DNA of 64,000 bases from Sedimenticola sp. (GTDB lineage: Bacteria; Pseudomonadota; Gammaproteobacteria; Chromatiales; Chromatiaceae): the NCBI GenBank assembly GCA_027068915.1, contig JAMOLT010000033.1, positions 1-64,000 of the forward strand. The letters run 5' to 3'. This document shows, piece by piece, positions 32,758-43,866 of this stretch. The notes under the pieces were generated by a model, which had not been told where the DNA came from, did not search any database, and was given only the letters and a program-made list of their open reading frames with translations. How positions within the stretch are numbered: the stretch's first letter is position 1; every line of letters starts with the position of its first letter. Made by a program: the position numbers and the translations under genes.

Positions 32758-34215
32758 ATGATTTTGCAAAACAGCCATCAAATGGGGAAATGCAGCCTGC
32801 TGGTGTTCCTGCTGCTGGTGACGGCCGCTGCCTGGGGCGGCGAGGGGGATTTGCGGGAATGCGCCCTGAGCCACCCCCGCCTGTCCAAGGTGGTGAATGC
32901 CCAGTGCCGGGAATTCCAGGTTCCCCTGGATTACGACCAGCCCCAGGGGGAGAAAATTCAGCTGCATGTGGCGGTGGTTCCCGCCAGTGGAAAGGCCCCC
33001 CGGGCGGATCCCCTGTTTTTCTTCGCCGGTGGGCCGGGGCAGTCGGCGGTGGCTTCCACCCTGTTGATGTGGCCGGTGTTCGCCAAGGTGCTGCAGCACC
33101 GGGATCTGGTGCTCATCGACCAGCGTGGCACAGGCAAATCCACCCCCCTGAACTGCCCGATGGAAGCGTCCCTGGAGCTGGTGGCGGACGATGCCCTGCT
33201 GCGGCGCAAAACCCGTGACTGCCTGGAGCGGCAGCAGGTGGATGTGCGCTATTTTACTTCCCGCCAGGCGGTGGCGGATGTGGAGTTCGTGCGCCAGGCC
33301 CTGGGTTACGAGCGCATCAATCTCATGGGGGTTTCCTATGGCACGCGCATGGCGCAACTGGTGCTGCGAGAGTACCCGGAACGGGTGCGCAGCATCGTTC
33401 TCGATGGCGTACTGCCCCTGGAGGTGATTGTGGGGCCGGATTTCGCCGACAATCTGTCCGCCTCCCTGCAGAAGCTGTTTTTCCATTGTGCTGCGGAAGA
33501 TGGCTGCCGGGAAGCGTTTCCAACCCTGGAGGAAGACTGGCGGCAATATCTGGCGCTCTCCCTGGACGAGCGCCGCCAGTTGCCCATGGCGCATCCCCGC
33601 ACCGGGGAGCCCCTGGAGCTGGAGGTGTCCCGCCAGGGGCTGGATGCCGCCGTGCGCATGCTCAGTTACGCCAGCGAAACCCGCACCCTGCTGCCCCTGC
33701 TCATCCATGCGGCGGCCCGGGGGGACTGGCGGCCCCTGCTGGGGCAGGCCCTGCAGGTAATGGTGAGCCTGGAAGGCGAGATGAGCGAGGGCATGCACAA
33801 CAGCGTGGTTTGCAGCGAAGATGCGCCCTTCTATGGCGATCCGCCCGCGGCGTCCAACCGGGTGCTGGGGCGTTTCGTCCGGCAGATTCGCATTCTCTGC
33901 GAGCAATGGCCCAGGGGCGAGAGTTTCGCCGACATTCATCAGCCTCTGCAATCGGATGTCCCGGCCCTGCTGCTGTCCGGCGAAGTGGATCCGGTCACGC
34001 CCATCAGCTATGGCGAGCAGGCCTTGCAGCAGTTCGGCAATGGCCGGCATCTGGTGGTGCGGGGGCAGGGACACAATGTGCTGCCCCGGGGATGCGTGCC
34101 CGAACTGGCGGCGGATTTCATTCATACCCTGAAGCTGGATGACAAGGATGCGGCCTGTGTGCAGGACATGGCCCGGCTGCCTTTCTTCATCGACAAACTG
34201 GGGCCGGCGCCATGA
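32758..34215 (+). CDS. exported alpha/beta hydrolase, TAP/proline-iminopeptidase-like
   Basis: 485 residues. A signal peptide of about 27 residues; the exact start (32758 or 32782) is uncertain. The fold shows FFFAGGPGQSA (oxyanion loop), GVSYGTRM with nucleophile Ser193, LLSGEVDPVTP with the acid and GQGHNVLPRG with the histidine, as in tripeptidyl aminopeptidases and related peptidases with a C-terminal TAP-like part. Likely cleaves peptides in the periplasm. Overlaps the ABC ATPase gene by four bases. Confidence 0.85.
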   Translation: MILQNSHQMGKCSLLVFLLLVTAAAWGGEGDLRECALSHPRLSKVVNAQCREFQVPLDYDQPQGEKIQLHVAVVPASGKAPRADPLFFFAGGPGQSAVASTLLMWPVFAKVLQHRDLVLIDQRGTGKSTPLNCPMEASLELVADDALLRRKTRDCLERQQVDVRYFTSRQAVADVEFVRQALGYERINLMGVSYGTRMAQLVLREYPERVRSIVLDGVLPLEVIVGPDFADNLSASLQKLFFHCAAEDGCREAFPTLEEDWRQYLALSLDERRQLPMAHPRTGEPLELEVSRQGLDAAVRMLSYASETRTLLPLLIHAAARGDWRPLLGQALQVMVSLEGEMSEGMHNSVVCSEDAPFYGDPPAASNRVLGRFVRQIRILCEQWPRGESFADIHQPLQSDVPALLLSGEVDPVTPISYGEQALQQFGNGRHLVVRGQGHNVLPRGCVPELAADFIHTLKLDDKDAACVQDMARLPFFIDKLGPAP

Positions 34216-34946
34216 TCATCGCCCAGGAACTGAAAAAGCACTTTGGCACGGTGAAGGCCGTGGACGGCGTCAGCTTCGAAATCGCCGACGGCAGGATCAC
34301 CGGCCTGCTGGGGCCGAACGGTTCGGGCAAGACCACGACCCTGCGCATGCTCTATGCCCTGTTGCAGCCGGATTCCGGAAAGATTCTGGTGGATGGCGTG
34401 GACGCCTGGCAGCGGCCGCTACAGGCCAAGGCGGCCATGGGCGTGGTGCCGGATGCGCGGGGGTTGTATCCGCGTCTGACGGCCCGGGAGAATATCGCCT
34501 ACTTTGGCGAGCTTCAGGGCATGGCCGGCGCCGCCCTGTCCCGCCGCATCGATGAGCTGGCCGAAGAGCTGGAGATGCAGGACTTTCTGCACCGCCCTTG
34601 CCAGGGCTTTTCCCAGGGGCAGCGGGCCAAGGTTGCCATTGCCAGGGCTTTCGTCGGCAATCCGCAAAACCTGCTGCTGGATGAGCCGGGAAACGGCCTG
34701 GATGTCATGAGTATCCGCGCCCTGCGCCGCTATCTGCTGCGCCAGAAGGAGCAAGGCAAGGCGGTGCTCCTTTCCACCCATATCATGCAGGAGGTGGCCG
34801 CTCTCTGCGATGAGGTGGTGGTGATTGCAAACGGGGTAATCAAGGCCGTGGGCGCGCCGGAGGCGCTCATGGCCATGGCGGGAAAAGACAATATAGAGGA
34901 TGCGTTCGTGGATCTGATTGGCACGGAAGAGGGGATCATGGCATGA
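34212..34946 (+). CDS. natA: NatA-like ABC ATPase
   Basis: 244 residues: Walker A GPNGSGKTT near residue 38, signature FSQGQRAKVAIARA, Walker B LLLDEPGNGLDVM. The Q-loop region carries VVPDARGLYPRLTAREN, typical of NatA. Works with the following permease. The stop/start overlap of four bases on both sides ties hydrolase, ATPase and permease into one operon. Confidence 0.85.
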   Translation: MIIAQELKKHFGTVKAVDGVSFEIADGRITGLLGPNGSGKTTTLRMLYALLQPDSGKILVDGVDAWQRPLQAKAAMGVVPDARGLYPRLTARENIAYFGELQGMAGAALSRRIDELAEELEMQDFLHRPCQGFSQGQRAKVAIARAFVGNPQNLLLDEPGNGLDVMSIRALRRYLLRQKEQGKAVLLSTHIMQEVAALCDEVVVIANGVIKAVGAPEALMAMAGKDNIEDAFVDLIGTEEGIMA

Positions 34947-36103
34947 AGGCCTGGCTGGTGGTATTGCGCAAGGAGCTGAAAGACCTGTTCCGCGACCGGC
35001 GCACCATGGTCAACATCCTGGTGCTGGGCGCTTTGCTCGGCCCGCTGCTGGCCATGGGGGTGCTGTTGCTGGCGGTGAAAATGGTCACCGATGAGGCGCA
35101 GAAGACCATCGAGCTGCCGGTGCAGGGCGCGGCGTATGCGCCGCAGCTGCTGGATTATCTGCGTTCGAGCAAAATCCGCGTGGTTGCGGCGGTGGAAAAC
35201 CCTGAAGCCGCGGTGCGGGCGCAGGAAGTGGATGCGGTGCTGGTGATCGACGAGGGGTTTCCGCAGCAGTTGCGGGAGGGCCGCCCGGCGCAGCTGACCC
35301 TGATGTCGGATCACTCCCGCACCAAGACCAATATCGTTAAACGGCGTATCGAGGCGGCGATCAACCGTTATTCTGCGGCGGTGGGTAATCTGCGCCTGAG
35401 CCTGCGGGGAGTGGATCCGTCCATCACCCAGGTGATGGTGCTGCATGACCGGGATCTTTCGCGAAAGGGTTCGGATGCGCAGATGCTGGCGTTTCTGCCC
35501 TATCTGCTGATCATCGGTATCATGCAGGCGGCCATGGTGGTGGCGGCGGATCTCACGGCGGGAGAGCGGGAGCGCCAGTCCCTGGAGCCGCTCATGGCCA
35601 ACCCCGTGGCGCCGGAGCAGTTCATGGCCGGCAAGCTCGCCACCAATGTGCTCATCAGCCTGGCGGTGCTGGCCCTGTCCCTGGCCGGGTTTGCCGTGGG
35701 AACGCGGGTGGTCGATCTGGGTGCGACCGGCATTTCCTTCAGCCTGGCCTCCATTCCGGTGTTGTTGCTGTTTCTGTCGCCCCTGGCGTTTCTGTTTGCG
35801 GCGCTGATGAGTTTTGTCGGCGCCTTCGCGCGCACCGTGAAGGAAGCCCAGACCTATCTCGGCCTGCTGGTGCTGGCGGCGCTTACCCCTTCCATGATCC
35901 AGATGGTGCTGCAAAGCAAGGTGCAGGGCTTGGAGCTGCTGCTGCCCGTGTGGTCGCACAACTATCTGATCAACGAAGTGCTGCGGGGCGAACACCTGGG
36001 GCCGGGCCAGTGGCTGCTGCCATCTGCTGGCGCATTGCTGGCGGGAGGATTGTTTGCGTTGCTGGCGGGCAGGTTGTACCGCAAGCCGAACTTCATATTT
36101 TAG
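34943..36103 (+). CDS. natB: NatB-like ABC-2 permease
   Basis: 386 residues. Helix 1 near the N-terminus (NILVLGALLGPLLAMGVLLL), a periplasmic domain to about residue 180, then five helices with GERERQSLEPLMANPV, the NatB pattern. In Bacillus NatAB exports sodium; here the substrate is inferred only from family. Ends just before the thiC riboswitch. Confidence 0.85.
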   Translation: MKAWLVVLRKELKDLFRDRRTMVNILVLGALLGPLLAMGVLLLAVKMVTDEAQKTIELPVQGAAYAPQLLDYLRSSKIRVVAAVENPEAAVRAQEVDAVLVIDEGFPQQLREGRPAQLTLMSDHSRTKTNIVKRRIEAAINRYSAAVGNLRLSLRGVDPSITQVMVLHDRDLSRKGSDAQMLAFLPYLLIIGIMQAAMVVAADLTAGERERQSLEPLMANPVAPEQFMAGKLATNVLISLAVLALSLAGFAVGTRVVDLGATGISFSLASIPVLLLFLSPLAFLFAALMSFVGAFARTVKEAQTYLGLLVLAALTPSMIQMVLQSKVQGLELLLPVWSHNYLINEVLRGEHLGPGQWLLPSAGALLAGGLFALLAGRLYRKPNFIF

Positions 36104-36120
36104 TGATACAATCAGCACCG

Positions 36121-38128
<2,008 letters not shown>

Positions 38129-38135
38129 TGGTCTA

Positions 38136-38325
38136 TGGATTCCGGCCTGCGCCAGAATGATGACCTGAAGAAGCGGCGAAGTGCCGTCATACCGGCGTAT
38201 GCCGGTATCCAAAGCCCCGCGTGTTCAGGCTGCGGATGGCTGCGTGATGATTGGGCGGATCTGGATTCTGGCATGCGCCAGAATGACGGAGTCCCTCGTC
38301 ATCCTGGCGTAGGCCGGGATCCAGG
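38136..38325. repeat. REP-like palindromic repeats, two units
   Basis: Two units, each made of a GGATTC(C/T)GGC..GCCAGAATGA part followed by TCATCCTGGCGTAGGCCGGG or a variant. The second unit (38259–38325) is almost identical to the copy at 38665–38728, on the other side of the GIY-YIG gene, in direct orientation. Confidence 0.7.
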
Positions 38326-38359
38326 ATATCAATAGTATGTAAGGAAAGGAGGCTGGCTT

Positions 38360-38650
38360 ATGGACAAGCAACCCTGCGTCTATATCCTCGCAAGCAAAAG
38401 GAATGGCACGCTCTATACAGGCGCAACTTCCAATTTGATCAAGCGCGTCTGGGAACACAAGAGCAATGTCGTTCAGGGATTTACGAGCAAGTATGGTGTG
38501 CATCGTCTGGTCTGGTACGAACTGCATGAAGACATGGCTTCAGCCATCCAGCGAGAAAAGGCAATCAAGCACTGGAAGCGGGCCTGGAAGATCAGGGTGA
38601 TCGAGGAAAAGAACCCGCAGTGGCGGGATTTGTATCCGGGATTGTTATGA
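38360..38650 (+). CDS. GIY-YIG domain endonuclease-like protein
   Basis: 96 residues: VYILASKRNGTLYTGATSN is the GIY-YIG core (YIL ... YTG), followed by LIKRVWEHK with the catalytic Arg and AIQREKAIKHWKRAWKI with the Glu. Belongs to the short UPF0213-like group; biological role unknown. Has an AAGGAGG ribosome binding site. Flanked on both sides by nearly identical palindromic repeats. Confidence 0.88.
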   Translation: MDKQPCVYILASKRNGTLYTGATSNLIKRVWEHKSNVVQGFTSKYGVHRLVWYELHEDMASAIQREKAIKHWKRAWKIRVIEEKNPQWRDLYPGLL

Positions 38651-38664
38651 GGTTTGGGTGGTCT

Positions 38665-38728
38665 GTGGATTCTGGTGTATGCCAGAATGACGGAGTCCCG
38701 CGTCATCCCGGCGTAGGCCGGGATCCAG
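38665..38728. repeat. REP-like palindromic repeat
   Basis: GGATTCTGGTGTATGCCAGA plus CGTCATCCCGGCGTAGGCCG: same unit as 38259–38325. Confidence 0.65.
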
Positions 38729-38813
38729 AGATCCGGGCACCCTTACAGGAGAATCTGCTGGTAGTCAGTTGGGGCTTCGCAATGCCCAGGAAGCGAATTT
38801 GATATAGCCCCTC

Positions 38814-39653
38814 TTATGTAAACATCGCCGGATCCCGCTGCCCCTGACACTGATACTGAGTCGGTGAAGGCCGATCCTGGTCGATGCGCAGTGCTGTCAG
38901 CGCGCCACCCCACAGGCATCCCGTGTCCAGCGCCCAGGTATTCTGCGCTTCTTGGTATCCCAGGGTGGACCAGTGACCGAACAGGATGCGGTCGTTTCTG
39001 GTCAGGCGGCGGGGGTGTGCAAACCAGGGGATGTATTTCTTTTTCTGTCCCAGGGGAGATCCCTTCAGCTTTAGTTTCAGTTTGCCTTTTTTGGTGACAA
39101 ACCGCAGGCGGGTGAAACAGTTGGTGATGAAACGCAGCCTGTCCATGCCCTGCAGATCAGGACGCCAGCGGTTGGGCTTGTTGCCGTACATCTGGTCGAA
39201 GAAATCCCGGTAGTCCGGCCCCTGTAGCATCGCCTCCACCTCGGATGCGCAGGCCCGGGCGGTTTGCAGATCCCATTGTGGCGGCAGGCCGGCATGGATC
39301 ATGGTGAAGTCCAGCTGCGCGTCCTGGTGCATGAGCGGGCGATGGCGCAGCCAGTGAACAAGCTCGTCTCTGTCCGGTGCTTCCAGGACCTGGTTCAGGT
39401 CATCGCTGTCCTTGTAGCTCTTGTTGCCGCTGGCCAGGGCCAGCAGGTGCAGGTCGTGGTTGCCAAGAACTGTGATTGCTCTCTTTCCCAGGGATGCAAC
39501 AAAGCGCAACGTATCAAGCGACCGGGGACCGCGATTGACCAAATCGCCAACAAACCAGAGCTTGTCTTTTGCAGGGTCAAACTGCAGTTTCTCAAGCAGT
39601 GCCTGCAGTTCATCATAACAGCCCTGAATGTCACCGATGGCATATACGGCCAT
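38814..39653 (-). CDS. apaH: diadenosine tetraphosphatase ApaH
   Basis: 279 residues. Metallophosphatase motifs GDIQGCYDEL (N-terminus), GDLVNRGPRS, GNHDLHLLAL and the histidine in MIHAGLPPQW are intact. Cleaves Ap4A to two ADP and can remove Np4 caps from RNA. Follows apaG with a five-base gap, as in the ksgA-apaG-apaH arrangement, although ksgA is not here. Confidence 0.96.
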   Translation of the reverse strand: MAVYAIGDIQGCYDELQALLEKLQFDPAKDKLWFVGDLVNRGPRSLDTLRFVASLGKRAITVLGNHDLHLLALASGNKSYKDSDDLNQVLEAPDRDELVHWLRHRPLMHQDAQLDFTMIHAGLPPQWDLQTARACASEVEAMLQGPDYRDFFDQMYGNKPNRWRPDLQGMDRLRFITNCFTRLRFVTKKGKLKLKLKGSPLGQKKKYIPWFAHPRRLTRNDRILFGHWSTLGYQEAQNTWALDTGCLWGGALTALRIDQDRPSPTQYQCQGQRDPAMFT

Positions 39654-39658
39654 AGTTT

Positions 39659-40033
39659 TTAGTTGATGCTGTTTGGTGTTTGCAGGGAAAAAACAGGGAT
39701 GGGAGCGATGAAGTGTTCGCCCAGATCGTCCACCATTTCATAGTCCCCTTCCATAGCGCCTACAGGCGTTGCCAGAATGGCGCCACTAATATATTCGTAT
39801 TGTTGGCCAGGTTGCAGATGGGGTTGGTCGCCGACTACGCCTTTGCCCCGTACCTCTTCAATCTTGCCATTGGCGTCGGTGATGATCCAATGGCGGTTGA
39901 GGAGCTTTGCCGGAACGCTGCCCCGGTTACTGATGGTGATGGCATAGGAGAAAACAAACCGATCCAGCTCGGGAGCAGACTGCTCTTCGAGAAAAGTGCT
40001 TTCCACTTCTATTTGCATCTGGTGCTTCGGCAT
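39659..40033 (-). CDS. apaG: ApaG protein
   Basis: 124 residues from MPKHQMQIEVEST; a GTG nine bases upstream would add MKI. The single ApaG/DUF525 immunoglobulin-like fold shows FSYAITISNRGSVPAKLLNRHW and GVVGDQPHLQPGQQYEY with the usual glycine-rich loop. E. coli ApaG has 125 residues. Biochemical role is not settled; co-transcribed with apaH. Confidence 0.95.
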   Translation of the reverse strand: MPKHQMQIEVESTFLEEQSAPELDRFVFSYAITISNRGSVPAKLLNRHWIITDANGKIEEVRGKGVVGDQPHLQPGQQYEYISGAILATPVGAMEGDYEMVDDLGEHFIAPIPVFSLQTPNSIN

Positions 40034-40309
40034 AATTTTCACAAGGGGATTATAAGTGAAACGGCATCAGCCGGGTTCATATGCAGATAACAAATGGGCG
40101 TCCACATAGCCTGTGTCTTGCCCCATTATTGCTTGTCTTTAAATAAAAAAACAGCACCTCGTTATCATGAGCCACCAGTATTTGGGGAAGCTTCTTGAGC
40201 AAAGCCGGCACCTTCTCCCGATGGTGTAAATTACCGTAGGCACGTCCCCCCCCAAAATGAAAGGATGCACATAAATTGTACATCAAGTGATGTGGCTTGT
40301 CGTAGCGGG

Positions 40310-40444
40310 GTTGCAGATGGTGATGGCATAGGAGAAGACAAACCGATCCAGCTCGGGAGCAGACTCTTCCTTGGCAACGCTGCTTTCCACCTTCACCCCA
40401 CCTGTATCTGATGTTTTGCTGCGGTTTTCGAGGGCAGGATTATA
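40310..40444 (-). pseudogene. degenerate duplicate of the apaG 5' end
   Basis: The minus strand encodes VESSVAKEESAPELDRF then VFSYAITI, nearly the same as codons 9–32 of apaG 280 bases away; the DNA is over 85% identical in the core. Similarity fades towards both ends and no start or remainder of the gene is present. A tandem partial duplication that has decayed. Confidence 0.7.
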
Positions 40445-40618
40445 CGCCAGAGGGCTGTTCCGGAGGGAGCGCGGCTAAAAAGTATGGCGACCTTATTGAG
40501 TTTGCAGATTGAGTGACTATAAGCAAGAAGAATGACGGCCTATGATGCAAGCCGCTTCTTCCGGTCTGTTTTCAAAATGCTTTTATTCCGGCTGATTGGC
40601 GTTGTGTTGGCAGTGGGC

Positions 40619-40648
40619 TTGTACAAGGGATTCAGAATCTAGTAGTAT
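40619..40648 (+). promoter_or_regulatory. possible sigma-70 promoter of the TonB cluster
   Basis: TTGTAC, 18-base spacer, TAGTAT, 68 bases upstream of the first gene's ATG. No clear Fur box could be recognised. Confidence 0.3.
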
Positions 40649-40715
40649 TCTCAAGTTATCGCTTGATTGTTCTTTGCGTCTTCTGGCGCCACCGGAATTA
40701 TTTTGGAGAGTATGT

Positions 40716-41501
40716 ATGCAAATCATTGCTATTGGTCGCCGTTTTGTCGGTTTGGCGCTGGCAGTTTCCGTATTGCTGGCGCCCGGGCTGGCGGTGGCGG
40801 CGAAGGTTGACAAGGTAATCGCCGAGGAAGAGGCGCGCACCAAGGCGGCAGCCAAGTCCCAAGTCAAGATCAATACGGTAAGCGATAAGACCTACGATAT
40901 TGTGGGGGATTACAAAAGCATACTCAAGATCAATGAGGGTCTGGAAATTTATAACAGTTTGCTGCAAAAGCAACTGGATGACCAGAATTCCGAGCTTTCC
41001 CAAATTCAAAAATCCATTCAGAGTGTGGCGCTGATTGAGCGTCAGATTATCCCTCTAATGGTGAGGATGATCGATACACTGGATCAATTTGTGCAGCTGG
41101 ATGTGCCATTTTTAATGGAGGAGCGTGAAAAACGTGTGCGTTCCTTGCGCGAGATGATGGAGCGGGCCGACGTGACGGCGGCGGAAAAATTTCGCCGCGT
41201 TATTGAGGCCTATCAGATCGAAGGCGAATATGGCCGCACCATCGAGGCCTACAAGGGTGAGGTGTCTGTAGGAGGAAAGGAAAGGGAAGTGGATTTCCTG
41301 CGTATTGGCAGGACGGTGCTGCTGTATCAAACAATCGGAAAGGACAGCACCGGTGTATGGAACAAAAAGACATCCCAGTGGGACATTCTTCCTCCGGAAA
41401 TTTATCGTAACCAGGTAAGCAAAGGCCTGCGCGTTGCGCGCAAGCAGGTTGCGCCTGACCTCCTGATTTTGCCTATCGAAGCCCCGGAGACTGCCAAATG
41501 A
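40716..41501 (+). CDS. DUF3450 periplasmic protein of a TonB2-type system
   Basis: 261 residues from the ATG after TTGGAGAG. A signal peptide ends AVA-AK. A coiled coil at about 75–115 (LQKQLDDQNSELSQIQKSI) and the DUF3450 hallmarks RTVLLYQTIGKDSTGVWNKKTSQW. In Vibrio the equivalent gene opens the tonB2 cluster and is needed for its function. The stop overlaps the next ATG by four bases. Confidence 0.88.
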   Translation: MQIIAIGRRFVGLALAVSVLLAPGLAVAAKVDKVIAEEEARTKAAAKSQVKINTVSDKTYDIVGDYKSILKINEGLEIYNSLLQKQLDDQNSELSQIQKSIQSVALIERQIIPLMVRMIDTLDQFVQLDVPFLMEEREKRVRSLREMMERADVTAAEKFRRVIEAYQIEGEYGRTIEAYKGEVSVGGKEREVDFLRIGRTVLLYQTIGKDSTGVWNKKTSQWDILPPEIYRNQVSKGLRVARKQVAPDLLILPIEAPETAK

Positions 41502-42883
41502 GACTGAATAAATGGGTAATCAGCCTGACACTGGTTTTGGCAGCATCGTTTTCTGTTACCGCCGGTGCGGCGGAGAAGCTGTCTCTGGATGCTTTGCTGA
41601 AACAGGTTCAGGCGGGAAAGCTGGCTGACGCCAAGGAAAACAAGGCGCGGGAGGCGCGCTTTCGTGCAGAAAAAGCCGAGCAACAAAAAATTCTTGCAGC
41701 AGAAAAGGCCAAGCGTGCCCGTCTGGAAGATAAAAGTGCAAAAATGGAGGCCGAATTTGATGCCAACGAAAAGCTTTTGGCCGAGGCGCAGGAAACGCTG
41801 AAAAACCGCCTGGGCTCCCTGAAGGAGCTCTTTGGCGTGCTGCAACAGGCAGCGGGTGATGCCAAAGGGCAGTTTGATAACTCATTGACCCAAATACAGT
41901 TTCCAGAGCGTGGTGTTTTCCTGGAAGAGCTGGCAAAAAAAATGGGGCAGAGCAGCAAGCTTGCCTCCATTGAGGATATTGAACGCTTGTGGTTCGAATT
42001 GCAGCGTGAGATGACGGAAAGTGGTCGTGTAGTCAAGGTTCCAACAAAGGTGGTCACCGCTTCTGGTGATATGGAACAACGTGATGTTATCCGTATTGGC
42101 GTATTCAACCTGGTGGCTGATGGCAAATACCTGAACTATGTGCCAGAGACCGGTCGCGTGGTGGAACTGGCGCGTCAGCCCCAGGGGCGGTTCCTGAAGG
42201 GTATAAAGGAACTGGAGTCGGCTACTTCCGGTGTTACGCCTGTGGGCGTTGACCCTTCAAGGGGGCAGATTCTGTCATTACTGGTGCAATCCCCTTCCAT
42301 TGAGGAGCGCATACATCAAGGGGGAGTGGTGGGGTACGTCATTATCGCACTGGGAGGCATCGCTTTGCTTCTGTCGGTAGTGTTGATGCTGGTGCTTACG
42401 GTTACTGGCCTCAAGGTGCGTTCACAGGCCAAGCATGCGGATAAGCCGAAGAAGAACAACCCTCTGGGGCGCATCCTTCTGGCCTATCATGAAAATACAG
42501 ACACAGATGTAGAAACGCTGGAACTCAAGCTGGGCGAGGCGATATTGCGCGAATCGCCAAAGCTTTCCCGTGGTGTCATGTGGCTGAAAATTATTTCCGT
42601 GGTTGCACCGTTGCTGGGTTTGCTGGGTACGGTGACCGGTATGATCGTTACCTTCCAGGCAATTACCTTGTTTGGCACTGGTGATCCAAAATTGATGGCA
42701 GGTGGTATTTCCCAGGCGCTGATGACCACGGTGCTGGGTCTGGTCGTGGCTATTCCCACGGTGTTACTGCATACGATGGTTGCCAGCCGCTCGCGTTCCA
42801 TCCAGCAGGTTTTGGATGAGCAAGCTGCAGGCATGGTGGCGGAATTCGCCGAACAGCACGGTAAATCTTCTGCGAAAGCCTGA
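41498..42883 (+). CDS. ttpC: TtpC-like large ExbB-family protein
   Basis: 461 residues. A signal peptide, a long coiled coil (about 35–110, Lys/Glu/Ala-rich) and a periplasmic domain, then three C-terminal membrane helices of the MotA/TolQ/ExbB type with LLGLLGTVTGMIVTFQ and ISQALMTTVLGLVVAIPTVLL. Vibrio TtpC has this layout and is required for TonB2-dependent uptake. Confidence 0.9.
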   Translation: MRLNKWVISLTLVLAASFSVTAGAAEKLSLDALLKQVQAGKLADAKENKAREARFRAEKAEQQKILAAEKAKRARLEDKSAKMEAEFDANEKLLAEAQETLKNRLGSLKELFGVLQQAAGDAKGQFDNSLTQIQFPERGVFLEELAKKMGQSSKLASIEDIERLWFELQREMTESGRVVKVPTKVVTASGDMEQRDVIRIGVFNLVADGKYLNYVPETGRVVELARQPQGRFLKGIKELESATSGVTPVGVDPSRGQILSLLVQSPSIEERIHQGGVVGYVIIALGGIALLLSVVLMLVLTVTGLKVRSQAKHADKPKKNNPLGRILLAYHENTDTDVETLELKLGEAILRESPKLSRGVMWLKIISVVAPLLGLLGTVTGMIVTFQAITLFGTGDPKLMAGGISQALMTTVLGLVVAIPTVLLHTMVASRSRSIQQVLDEQAAGMVAEFAEQHGKSSAKA

Positions 42884-42894
42884 GGCTGAAGGTT

Positions 42895-43431
42895 ATGGAG
42901 CATTTGATAACCGAATTTTACACTGTACTGGAAGCAGTGCGGGACTTTCTGGAAATGGGTGGTCCGGTACTGACAGTAATCGCGATTGTGGCCCTGGTGC
43001 TCTGGGGCTTTATGATTGAACGCCTCCTGTTTCTGTATGGAGGGCATCGTAAAGAAATACGCCGGGCTTTGGCAGATTGGAATGCGCGCACCGACCACAG
43101 TAGTTGGTATGCGCACCAGATTCGCGAGCAAATAATCTCCCGCGTAAGCATGAATATGGAAAAAAACCTACCCATCATCAAGGCGCTGGTGGTGCTTTGT
43201 CCCTTGTTGGGTTTGTTGGGCACGGTAACCGGAATGGTCGAAGTATTTGATGTTATGGCCATTTCCGGATCCGGCAATCCGCGTTCACTTGCCGCAGGCG
43301 TCTCAAAGGCTACTGTTCCCACCATGGCGGGTATGGTAGTGGCGCTGTCTGGAGTCTTCCTGAATACCTGGCTACAGAAAAAGGCGGTTCGGGAGCGTGC
43401 GCTGCTTGGTGAAAATCTGACTTTTGTCTGA
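42895..43431 (+). CDS. exbB: ExbB proton-channel subunit
   Basis: 178 residues, three membrane helices. CPLLGLLGTVTGMVEVFDVMA and the polar LAAGVSKATVPTMAGMVVAL helix are the ExbB signatures. Forms the stator with ExbD. Short form as in tonB2 clusters. Confidence 0.92.
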   Translation: MEHLITEFYTVLEAVRDFLEMGGPVLTVIAIVALVLWGFMIERLLFLYGGHRKEIRRALADWNARTDHSSWYAHQIREQIISRVSMNMEKNLPIIKALVVLCPLLGLLGTVTGMVEVFDVMAISGSGNPRSLAAGVSKATVPTMAGMVVALSGVFLNTWLQKKAVRERALLGENLTFV

Positions 43432-43451
43432 CCTGCTGATAGAGAGAAACA

Positions 43452-43862
43452 ATGCGTAAACCATTTTCCCGCGTTACATCTTCTGATGAAGAGGCCGATA
43501 TTGATATCACACCCATGCTGGATGTGGTGTTCATCATGTTGATCTTTTTCATTGTAACTTCCACCTTTGTGAAAGAGGCAGGCATTGACGTGAATCGTCC
43601 GCAAGCAGCAACTGCGGTCAAGAAAGCCAAAGCCAACATCCTGATTGCGATTGACGCAAACGACAATATCTGGATTGACCGCCGACAGGTTGATATACGC
43701 TCGGTTCGGCCAAATATCGAGCGCTTGCACGCGGAAAATCCACAAGGATCCGTAGTTATCCAGGCCGATAAAGAGTCAAAAACCAACACCTTGATCCAGG
43801 TAATGGATGCTTCCCGCCAGGCTGGCGTTTACAACGTATCCATTGCTGCGCAGGAACAATAG
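43452..43862 (+). CDS. exbD: ExbD proton-channel subunit
   Basis: 136 residues: one membrane helix with the essential aspartate in TPMLDVVFIMLIFFIV and a periplasmic domain ending in the ExbD fold (VVIQADKESKTNTLIQVMD). Ribosome site AGAGAG before the ATG. Complete. Confidence 0.94.
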   Translation: MRKPFSRVTSSDEEADIDITPMLDVVFIMLIFFIVTSTFVKEAGIDVNRPQAATAVKKAKANILIAIDANDNIWIDRRQVDIRSVRPNIERLHAENPQGSVVIQADKESKTNTLIQVMDASRQAGVYNVSIAAQEQ

Positions 43863-43866
43863 ATAC

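Larger units (their letters stand above)
40034..40715. other. 682-base region with apaG relic and promoter
   Basis: No complete gene seen. A 69-codon minus-strand frame (40077–40286) shows no recognised motif. Contains a diverged apaG fragment (40310–40444) and, before the TonB cluster, a promoter-like pair. Confidence 0.4.

Noticed and set aside
32623-34125. Long minus-strand open frame upstream of the DUF4342 gene
   Set aside because: Antisense to the TAP-type hydrolase. Only the last 103 residues, after a proper ribosome site, look like a protein.
40077-40286. 69-codon minus-strand open frame before apaG
   Set aside because: No recognisable motif, weak start and low-quality context next to a decayed duplicate. 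Cannot be supported as a gene.
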